A program made the translations under genes and the position numbers. Shown here in pieces: positions 7,332 through 14,394 of a stretch of DNA of 14,394 nt. The stretch is from Hymenochaete sp. R1. Its lineage: Eukaryota > Basidiomycota > Agaricomycetes > Hymenochaetales > Hymenochaetaceae. The notes under the pieces are model-generated. The model was not told where the DNA came from and made no database searches. It was given only the letters and a program-made list of their open reading frames with translations. Location of the stretch: NCBI GenBank assembly GCA_019400425.1, contig JAFREE010000303.1, positions 1 through 14,394 of the forward strand. The letters run 5' to 3'. How positions within the stretch are numbered: the stretch's first letter is position 1; each line of letters opens with the position of its first letter.

Positions 7332-9443
7332 ATGCATCGCAGGCCATTAATCCATCTCAGACCCACCCCCCGTCAATTCCACAACTCATCCACACGCCCT
7401 AACAAACACCATCCACCGGACTTGTCTTCCGTAGACCTCTCCCCACACTCAACCTTCGCTCGGCCCACCCTCCAATCGTTCGCCCTCCTCCCCCGCTTCT
7501 TCAAATTCTCCCTCTCGTCTCTCGTCGCACTCCTTGCGTCCTCCCTCATCGCGCTCGAAGGGACACACCTCTGGGTAGAACACGTCGCACTCCGTCCTTC
7601 GTCCCCTACAGAAGACAATGACCTTCGGTGGTGGGGTTGGGCGGACGAACAGGACCTCCGATGGACGGGTCCTCCAGAGAGGGGAGGCACCGACCCTGCG
7701 CTAGGTTGGAAAGCCCGGCACGCCCTGCGCTCCGCGTGGGTCGCCCTCCATTGGGGTACAGGCGCCTCCGTCCTCCGCTCAAACACGCTCGCTCACCATC
7801 ATAATCTGAATCAGGGATCGACGGCGGGGGCGGGGGCTGTGGACGCCTCGCTGGAATATGCGTTGGATTTCTTGACGCTCGCGATGGGATTGGCGAGGGA
7901 GATGGAGCTGGAGGGGAAGGGGAGGAAGTTGCGGGAGGGCACGGTGAGGGAGATTTTGTGGAAGCATGCGGAGGTGCTTGAGAGGATTGGGAGCGTTGGG
8001 GCTCTTTGGGATGCGAGGGCTGAGTATGAGAAGGTTTGGGAGTGGATGGTGGGGGGGAGGGGTGCTGGCGGTGCTGGCGGGGGAGCTACGGGAGCTTCTG
8101 TGAGTGTGGACGACCGAGCGAGACTTGCGTTGAAGCTCGGCGACGTGAACGCCAGACTCGGAGACGGCGAGCTCGCTCGCTCGTGGTGGGACCGCGCCCT
8201 CTCACTTTCGTCCTCCGATCCCGACCCCGATCCCGCAGCTTCCGTCTCGCCTTCAACAAACCCAAAAAACACGAAGACAAACACGAAAACGCCCCAAATC
8301 CCCGAAACCCTCCCCCCCTCCCCGCGCGCCCAACGAACCCTAGCAGCCACCCTCGCCTCCCTCTCCGCGCACGAAGCCCAGGCGGGGCGTCTCGTCTCCG
8401 CGCAGAGCGTCCAAGACGCTGGTATCGCGCTCTTTGCGCCCCTTTCGGAGAACGCGAGCGTGGGCGCGGGTACGGGTACGGCTGCAGGTAAGGGAGCCAG
8501 CGAGCGTCTTCACGCCCTCTTCCTCTCCCAGCGCCGTGCCCTTCTCGTTCTGCATCGCGCCCAAGTGACACAAGCACTACAAGCCTCCCCTTCCTCATCC
8601 AGGGTTTCAACTCCGACTCTAACTCCAACTCCACCGTCCCCATCCATCCTCACCTCCCTCGAACACGCCGCGCGCCAATCCGAGCTCGTCGTCCGCGAGC
8701 TTTCCTCTTCCTCCACTTCCACCTCCTCTTCCGTCTCCTTTACCACCACAAACTCAAACTCAAACGCGCCAACGCCAACGCCAACACCGGACTCAAAACT
8801 GTCTTCGAACCTAAACCTAGCCCTCTCACACACCTTCAGCAAAGACCGCACGCTCGGGGAGCCCGCCGAGAAGCTGCTACGCGACGCGAGGAGGACGGCG
8901 GTTGGGGCGTGGGTTATGGCTGCGGGGGTGTATGAGCGCGGGGCTGGGGGTGGGGCTGGGGGTGCTGAGGGGGCGACGGCGCCGACGGGAAGAGGGGAAG
9001 GGGGTGGTGAGACGACGAAGGGTTGGTGGGGTTGGAGGCGGGGGCGGGGACGGATGTTGCCTTCGTCGCCCGCTTCGTCTTCGTCGGCTACCCCACATGA
9101 CGACGACACAAACCAAAAGACGAGAAACGCGGAAAGGACAGAAAACGCGAAAGCGGCGCTGGCGTGCTACGAACGCGCGCTCTTCGTCGCTGGGATCCCT
9201 GTCCCTCTTCCTCTTCCTCCTTCGCCTCTTCCTCCTTCCTCAAATTCGAATTCGAATTCGGGCGGAGGGACGGGGACGGGGACGGGAAAAGTGGCGGGGA
9301 AGGGAAAAGAGAAGGGAAAGGAAGGAGGGAAGGAGACGGCATTGGAGCTGTTGAGGGAGGAGTACGAGGCGCTCGTGGGTGGGTATGAGAAGGCGAGGGT
9401 GCGGGTGCGTGTGAGGGCGGTGGGTGAGGTCGTGAAGTCTTGA
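7332..9443 (+). CDS. Membrane-anchored, probably mitochondrial TPR-like protein (703 aa, no intron)
   Basis: The open frame extends upstream to a GTG at 7317, but the first ATG is at 7332 and is taken as start. Residues 1-58 are rich in Arg, His and Ser and poor in acidic residues, with RQFHNSS resembling a mitochondrial processing site. Residues about 59-75 (FSLSSLVALLASSLIAL) form one membrane segment. Beyond it, helical pairs look TPR-like: EYALDFLTLAMGLAREME, ARAEYEKVWEWM, LGDGELARSWWDRALSLS, ALACYERALFVAG. They are separated by Gly-, Ser/Thr-, Pro- and Asn/Ser-rich linkers that account for about half the protein. This layout (presequence, one membrane span, TPRs in the intermembrane space) recalls the fungal i-AAA protease adaptor Mgr3, but I see no decisive motif. 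No intron is required, though one could hide in a linker. Coding reality is supported by over 700 open codons and sensible N-terminal topology. Confidence 0.72.
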   Translation: MHRRPLIHLRPTPRQFHNSSTRPNKHHPPDLSSVDLSPHSTFARPTLQSFALLPRFFKFSLSSLVALLASSLIALEGTHLWVEHVALRPSSPTEDNDLRWWGWADEQDLRWTGPPERGGTDPALGWKARHALRSAWVALHWGTGASVLRSNTLAHHHNLNQGSTAGAGAVDASLEYALDFLTLAMGLAREMELEGKGRKLREGTVREILWKHAEVLERIGSVGALWDARAEYEKVWEWMVGGRGAGGAGGGATGASVSVDDRARLALKLGDVNARLGDGELARSWWDRALSLSSSDPDPDPAASVSPSTNPKNTKTNTKTPQIPETLPPSPRAQRTLAATLASLSAHEAQAGRLVSAQSVQDAGIALFAPLSENASVGAGTGTAAGKGASERLHALFLSQRRALLVLHRAQVTQALQASPSSSRVSTPTLTPTPPSPSILTSLEHAARQSELVVRELSSSSTSTSSSVSFTTTNSNSNAPTPTPTPDSKLSSNLNLALSHTFSKDRTLGEPAEKLLRDARRTAVGAWVMAAGVYERGAGGGAGGAEGATAPTGRGEGGGETTKGWWGWRRGRGRMLPSSPASSSSATPHDDDTNQKTRNAERTENAKAALACYERALFVAGIPVPLPLPPSPLPPSSNSNSNSGGGTGTGTGKVAGKGKEKGKEGGKETALELLREEYEALVGGYEKARVRVRVRAVGEVVKS

Positions 9444-9562
9444 GGGGGGTGACGTTCCCCGAGGAGAGGGGGGGTGGGGGTGGGAGGGTTACCTTGAAGG
9501 AGGGATAGTACTGACACTTGCGTAGAGAGGTAGACAGGACAGGAAGAGGGTAGTCGTACTTG

Positions 9563-9583
9563 ACATAACATAACATAACATAA
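9563..9583. repeat. (ACATA)n microsatellite
   Basis: Four 5-nt units plus one base, about 120 nt after the stop of the TPR-like gene. Confidence 0.8.
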
Positions 9584-9680
9584 GTTAACATAACGTCAAT
9601 GATACTGATAGGGATCTTGTTTAATGATGATGTCTCTTGAAGTAGAAGGAGGGAGGGGAGAAGGAAAAGGTCTCTCCCGT

Positions 9681-9708
9681 GAGCCTGAGCCTGAGCCTGA
9701 GCCTGAGC
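9681..9708. repeat. (GAGCCT)n microsatellite
   Basis: Four perfect 6-nt units plus GAGC. Confidence 0.85.
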
Positions 9709-9803
9709 TGGATTAGGCATGTACATGGGGTCTTCGGGCTAAGCTCGAGAGGATCGTAGGTACGCGGGCACAGACAGGCCTAGGAGAGGACAATAGCGAC
9801 ACA

Positions 9804-9822
9804 GACGGACGGACGGACGGAC
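9804..9822. repeat. (GGAC)n microsatellite
   Basis: Over four perfect 4-nt units. Confidence 0.85.
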
Positions 9823-10034
9823 ACACAGATCGAAGGGATCTCGTGAAGTGAATGTCGATGATAAGCTTACGATGCAATTGATATTGATGTTGATATGGGA
9901 TATTGTACAAACGCAAACGAGTAGAGTATCTCGGAGACTTCTTCCCTCCCCTTCCCTTCCCTCCTTCTCTCTCTCACCGTCGCCATCACCAAACCAAACC
10001 AAACCAACCTCCCCACCCAAACTCACCCTCACCC

Positions 10035-12162
10035 TCAACTCCTCCACGGCTGACTAATAAGCCTCTGAACAGACACGAGCGCCCGGTAGCGCACGTCCGC
10101 GTCCTCGTGCGTCATGAGCTGCATCACGCGCGTCTTCGCGCCCAGGGTTGGGTCTGAGGCGGCTCTGGGGGTCGTGTGGGTGGGTCGAGGGGTGGGTTGG
10201 GGGATGAAAGGAGAAGGAGGTGAGTAGTGAACTTCCGAAAAAAAAGGACAGGAAAGAGAAGAAAGGGTCGGAGAACGGAAGAACGGAAGACGTACTTTTT
10301 GCCTCTGTCGGAGTATTTGACGAGTTGTCCGATATCGTGCGCTGCGACCGCGAGCACGGTCGGGTCGCTCGAGTCTTGTAGTAGCTTGATGAGAGTCCTG
10401 CGCAGCAGCGAAACGGAAACGAAAAAGAAAGAAAAGAAAGTCAGCTATAGATCACGCGCGTGTCGGCAGACGGAGACGGAGACGGAGACGGAGACGCCGG
10501 GACTTCAAGGAATAGAGGACAAAAATCTCCGGAGGAAGAGCTTACTTGAGATGGCGGAAATCTTGCTCGCACAGCTTCGCCGCGTTCTCTTGCCAGAAGA
10601 GGTCGGACTCGTGGACGGGCGACCAGGTGAGGTGCCCCGAAGCGAGCTCGGCGGTGTATTCTTCCCAAGTGCTATTTTTTTTTGGTCGGCGTGTGTCATG
10701 GTGGGGATCCGTATCCGTATTAGCGTTCTGTTGTACGCATGCACAGGGGGGGACCGTGCACCACTCACGTCAAACTGTCAAAGTTGGCCTTGAGCTCGTC
10801 TCGGAGGAACTGGACGTCTTCTACGATGTCCTCGTCTGTCCATTTCCGTGAGCACAGGCTTTTGGCGAAGGGAAGGAGCTGGGCGACGAGCATTGAGGGG
10901 AGGTTCTCTGAAGGAGCTTTGGTAACGAGATTCTAAGTACGCACCCCAGCCCCAAGAAAACAGTGTCAGTTGCGTTCATTTGGTTCATATCCGGTTGCGG
11001 GGTCAAGGAAAGGGAGATGGGACTTACTCGGAAAGTTGCCACGATCACCCGAATGACCTTTTCCTTCACAGCTGCCTGAGCGACGTCGGTCAAGAGAGGG
11101 ATGATGTCATATTTCCTTCGGAAGAGACGGGAGTGAAACGTGAGTTTGGAATGAAAAAAGATGATGAGGAAAGCACAGACTTGTTGACGTTCTCCGCAAT
11201 CTCCTGATCGAAAGTCAACAGCCAGAAGCAGAAGCAGACCTGGTAGCTCATCTGAGCGCTCGGTTTGTTCTTGAGTATGTCACGAAGGCTGATATACACA
11301 TTCCGGATCAGGAAAATACAAGTAGTAGCAGCTCGTTGCGTACCCAGAGATGATTTTCGACTGTGCCCAGACAGCCTTACGAACTTCTGCTTTGGGCAAA
11401 AGCGATTCGAGACACTGAACGGCGACATCTCGCTTGTTCGTTGATACCGATTGTGTGAGTTTGGATAGAACTTCGAGGAAGGGTTGGAGATGTTGGGACT
11501 GGATTTTCGAATTGCCGGAGCTAGAGGAAATCAGTGAGACTCATGCATTCATGCACGGGATGAAATAGAGTATACCTGAGTAATACTGTCAGAAGTTGAG
11601 CGGACTTGAGTTGATTGAAGTCGTCTGAGCTTTCTAGAGTTCTGGAAATGGTGTTAGGAGCGTACGATTAAGAGTATGAAGCACTGTGGCGCACCGAAGC
11701 AGAGGTTCAAAGGGCAAGCTCGGATCCTTCTCTGCCGTGTTTAGGAACAAAGGGATACGTTCCTCGTGATCTGGAATCACTAATCAGCTCCTTCCTTCAG
11801 ACAAGTAATCGATATCAGTCCAAACTCACCAGCTAATGCATCGGTCATAAGCACCAGAATCCATTGCATCGTATCCGTGCGGTTGAGTTTCTGAAGTAAC
11901 TCAAGGTACAACGACGCATACTTCTGTCCTTCTGAGAGCAGCAGCGATTCCGTCTTTGAACGTGGTTGTCTGTCTACACGCTTAATGAGGGTGAGCTCGT
12001 CCGAGGTCACCAGACCCGCGCGTTGGTATGCCTGAGATGGACGATGAGCAAGTGATTGAATATAGTTAAGTATCGTGAGATTACCTCCCACGGCACGGGT
12101 TTTGAGCGTATCTTTGCTGATGTCTCTTCGAGATATACATTTGAGAGAAGAGAGAGGGACAT
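10035..12162 (-). CDS. VMA13: V-type proton ATPase subunit H (438 aa, eleven exons)
   Basis: Exons (minus): 12162-12085, 12031-11830, 11770-11695, 11641-11576, 11520-11344, 11288-11181, 11115-11028, 10932-10769, 10671-10546, 10397-10296, 10164-10035. All join in frame. The product is the regulatory H subunit of the cytosolic V1 sector, which links V1 to the stalk and is needed for coupled ATP hydrolysis and proton pumping at vacuolar and endosomal membranes. Family hallmarks in order: KIRSKPVPWEAYQRAGLVT near the N-terminus, EGQKYASLYLELL, DHEERIPLFL, ISGLRDIL, MSYQVCFCFWLLTFD, VKEKVIRVIVATFRN (HEAT-like N-domain), then the C-domain WEEYTAELASGHLTWSPVHES and DLFWQENAAKL, and DIGQLVKYSDRGK. 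Length is slightly under the yeast protein (478 aa). Introns are 53-148 nt; intron 9 carries a (CGGAGA)n repeat. Intron 6 uses the odd donor GTCTGT, and the start of the last exon (A/GCC GCC) is chosen by phase. Confidence 0.93.
10469..10496. repeat. (CGGAGA)n microsatellite in VMA13 intron 9
   Basis: Four 6-nt units with flanking partial units, within the 148-nt intron 10398-10545. Confidence 0.85.
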
Positions 12163-12344
12163 GGTTTGGGGAATGAAGAGGAAGGAGGGAAGACGGGAGC
12201 GAGTTCAAGTCGAGAGCCGCCACTCCGCCAGAGCCAGAGCAAGCGCAGCGCCAAAGGGAGTGATCGACGCCCTTCTGAATTCTCTCGCTCGCCGAACGTC
12301 TCACTAGCTTTTCTGCAGCAACTTGACGGTGACTACTGCTGGGC
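12163..12344. promoter_or_regulatory. Short divergent promoter between VMA13 and the mL46 gene (182 bp)
   Basis: Both start codons face outward. There is no clear TATA box. The VMA13 side has a long pyrimidine tract on the minus strand (about 12165-12200), typical of TATA-less housekeeping genes in fungi. The middle is GC-rich with CT-type runs (about 12282-12298). Both 5' UTRs and all core elements must fit here unless upstream leader introns exist. Confidence 0.6.
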
Positions 12345-13391
12345 ATGTCGTCCTCTGCGCTCTTCAACCAATGCCAGTCCCAATTATATCGTAGCATACG
12401 CTCCTCACCAGGCGAGTACATTTCTTTCTTTCACCATCATTACATTCTTCTCAATTCTACTACAGGTCATGCCCGCCGAACACTTGCAACCGTCATTGAC
12501 ACTCCAAAATCATACCGCCTCTCCGTCTCTGTCCTCCTAAACCGTGCCCCCATCCTCACCCGTACTCCTACAAAATTTGAGCGTGAATTCTACAAATACC
12601 AACAACGCATCCACCGTGCTCTCCACAACCCGTTCCCATATGACTTTTACTTCAAGCAAGGCTCTGTCCTCGAGGCGCAGTTTAACCAGGACGAGATCAC
12701 GCGCGAGCGCAAAGCTTTCGGGCCGAGTTTCGTCAAGGGTAAGGAAGACAAGTCAAGCTTGTTGATGAATATCGAGACGTCTGGCGAGGAGGATGAGAAG
12801 CCGATGCCGAGGAGGAATGCGGCGGATGAAAATGGAGATGTGAAGAGTTTGGATCGGAACGGGTCGAGAAATATGTATTTGTTGGTGAAGGCGGGCGAGG
12901 GTGAGGGTGATAAACACCAGTGGAGGTTTCCGAAAGGATACGTCAAGTCTGGGGAATTCCTGCATGAGGTACGTTCCGTGGCGGTGCTTTCATGTCATTC
13001 CGTTTTGCTGAGGTCCAAGTCCTTTTGTTGGCAGGCTGCAAAAAGAGACCTGCACGCTGAATGCGGGGCGGACATTAATACCTGGATCGTAGGAAAGAAA
13101 CCCATAGGCCTCTATCAGTACGACTACCAATCCGACGACCCTCAATATTGTGGCGAAAAGGTACAGTCTCTCGTCCTGATATTTGCTAGCTTTACCAAAG
13201 CAGCTCATTGAACTTCCCTTCCCCTTCACTTCATGCAGGTCTTCTTTTATAAAGCCCACATCTTCTCCGGCCAAGCCCAAGCAGCCGAAAAGTCCATCAC
13301 AGACTTTGCGTGGTTAACGAAGGAGGAGATCGAGTCGTACGTGGATAAGGAGTATTGGGACGGGACGAAGGACATGCTTTCGGATTTCTGA
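12345..13391 (+). CDS. MRPL17: Mitochondrial large ribosomal subunit protein mL46 (yeast MRPL17 family), 282 aa, four exons
   Basis: Exons: 12345-12411, 12466-12968, 13035-13160, 13239-13391. The protein is a structural component of the mitochondrial large ribosomal subunit. Residues 1 to about 31 are a presequence-like stretch (SIRSSPGHARRTLATV after splicing). The family block RAPILTRTPTKFEREFYKYQ is at residues 49-67, followed by NPFPYDFYFKQGS. The C-terminal half is a degenerate Nudix fold: WRFPKGYVKSGEFLHE, AAKRDLHAECG, then VFFYKAHIFSG and DFAWLTKEEIESYV. The Nudix REUXEEXG motif reads RDLHAECG, fitting a non-catalytic ribosomal role. Introns two and three are GTACGT..GCAG and GTACAG..GCAG. 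Intron one is inferred to be GC-AG (AG/GCGAGT..CTACAG): it has a CT-rich interior, and reading through it would insert 18 residues ending HHHYILLNSTT into the presequence. All three introns (54, 66, 78 nt) are multiples of three, and the first two lack stops. Confidence 0.92.
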
Positions 13392-14394
13392 GCTTATGGT
13401 CTCCGCTCGCAACTTGCGGCTGACGTTGGGTAGATATTTTAATATACGAAGCGCGATCATAACTAATTTCACTCATCCATATGACATATGGCGTGTCCAG
13501 GAATGAAAGTAGGCACAAGCATTTCGTCATCCGACATGAATCGTAAGGGCCCTATGGGTGGCTGAGATTTGGTAACAGGCAACGCCCCCAGCAGCAGAGT
13601 TTTGATATGATATGCACTTCCCAGCGTCTTTTACGAATATACCCCTTCCCCCTGGTGCACAATGAGTAAACTAATAGTTGAACTACGAGCCCTTCAAGCT
13701 CTTCGAACGAAGTTAGTAGTAGTTACTCAGAGCCGGTAAGCGTTCTGTCGATCACGCCCAACGAACGGACGCGTCGCGTCGCGTCGACTCCCATTTTCAC
13801 TTTCCCTTCGACTTTCGAGTCGCACGATCATCATCCCAACGCTGAACGAGCTAAATGACTAGTGATACAAAATATAAGCGAAAATTCTACCCTCAATGAC
13901 GTTTGCGGCTATGAGTGGATGTTTACCCTATAAGTGCGTTCTCATGTCCTTTGACAGACTCTCCCAAACCGTCCAAAATATTTTAAAGGTGCGAGGGACA
14001 TAAACGGGATGAACATCGCCAGACTGCCTTCGTCGATTGACTCATCGCCGCTCCTTCGATTCAACATCTAAGACATCTCAGAGTCAGACAACGGAGAAAG
14101 TCCTTGATGACCTCATTCAAGTTCAAGTTCAGCCTGGTCTCTCTGACTGATCGACACACTGTTCATCGAGAGAGGGCATATAATCAATCAAATGCTCGAC
14201 CTCTCGCCTCTCACTATCCCCCAACTTGTCCTCATACTATCACCATCGTTTCATCGATCGACGTAACATACCAGCACGATCCTAGACTGGTTCACTCATG
14301 AGAAAGCAGACCAGGCAGCAAAGAAACTGTCGACTATGCCACGCAACGTTACACGTCGACTTTCCAGGTCTCGTCGGTCTCACTGGTGTCCATT
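13392..14394. other. Intergenic region, no supported gene
   Basis: The left part must contain the mL46 3' UTR. A GC-rich ACGCGTCGCGTCGCGTCGACT-type tract starts at 13769. TATA-like sequences occur at about 13870 (AAATATAAG) and 14178 (CATATAATC). An ATG at 14298 opens a frame (MRKQTRQQRNCRLCHATLHV...) that is still open at the window end. It is only 32 codons long and cannot be judged. No RNA gene or repeat array is visible. Confidence 0.5.
13769..13789. promoter_or_regulatory. ACGCGT box with iterated CGCGT units
   Basis: ACGCGT (13769-13774) is the core of the MluI cell-cycle box bound by MBF-type factors in fungi. It is followed directly by two more TCGCGT-type units. Its place in a gene-free stretch, upstream of a possible gene beyond the right edge, allows a promoter role. 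This rests on motif match only. Confidence 0.2.

Larger units (their letters stand above)
9444..10034. other. Convergent intergenic spacer with microsatellites
   Basis: This lies between the 3' ends of the TPR-like gene and VMA13 and must hold both poly(A) sites. It carries (ACATA)n at 9563-9583, (GAGCCT)n at 9681-9708, (GGAC)n at 9804-9822, and (CCAAA)n at 9988-10009. No gene is supported. Confidence 0.6.

Noticed and set aside
8086..9116. Several 150-200 codon frames on both strands inside the 703-aa gene
   Set aside because: They are Arg-, Gly- and Ser-rich shadow frames of the low-complexity coding sequence, none with recognisable motifs or better starts.
9563..9822. Tandem repeats considered as a CRISPR-like or centromeric array
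   Set aside because: Units are 4-6 nt with no spacers. They are ordinary microsatellites in a eukaryotic intergenic spacer.
11780..12421. Unspliced 213-codon reading of the VMA13 5' part starting at 12421
   Set aside because: It would overlap the start of the mL46 gene and replace the conserved KIRSKPVPWE start by intron and promoter sequence. The spliced model from 12162 restores the family N-terminus.
14104..14301. A 65-codon plus-strand frame near the right edge
   Set aside because: It has no domain-like content, lies across the TATA-like element, and contains simple sequence such as FKFKF.

Overview
The window looks like nuclear DNA of a mushroom-forming basidiomycete (Agaricomycetes). 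The coding part is GC-rich, the genes are packed on both strands with short promoters, and the introns are many and mostly 55-150 nt with GT..AG ends. Three products are clearly recognisable: a basidiomycete-type GH5 mannanase-like protein, V-ATPase subunit H, and mitochondrial ribosomal protein mL46. All exon models were built by eye from frame continuity, splice signals and remembered family conservation. No search was run.

Layout. Positions 1 to about 2,650 are AT-rich and look like a repeat-rich island. They hold part of an unrecognised minus-strand gene that runs off the left edge, scattered short coding-like remnants, and a probable Ty1/copia-type LTR (about 1380-1910) with a TATA box and a candidate half-tRNA-iMet primer site just after it. 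Composition changes to GC-rich near 2,650-2,750. A gene-free stretch of about 0.9 kb follows.

Positions 3671-7037 (minus) hold a six-exon secreted GH5-like protein of 611 aa. Its fold-level motifs are present, but both catalytic glutamates appear replaced (Asp and Ala), as are the active-site His and Tyr, so it is probably a pseudoenzyme or has a changed activity. Its last intron is about 1.2 kb, far longer than any other here. A 294-bp divergent spacer with TATA-like elements for both sides separates it from an intronless plus-strand gene (7332-9443). That gene encodes a 703-aa protein with a probable mitochondrial targeting sequence, one membrane segment and TPR-like helices broken by low-complexity linkers.

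A 591-bp convergent spacer rich in microsatellites follows. Then comes VMA13 (10035-12162, minus, 11 exons, 438 aa), which shares a 182-bp divergent promoter with the mL46 gene (12345-13391, plus, four exons, 282 aa). The first intron of the mL46 gene appears to be GC-AG and frame-neutral. The last kilobase has no gene I can support.

The genes do not form a pathway. The most notable points are the apparent loss of catalysis in the GH5-like protein with its basic insert, giant intron and in-frame duplication, and the two very short divergent promoters.
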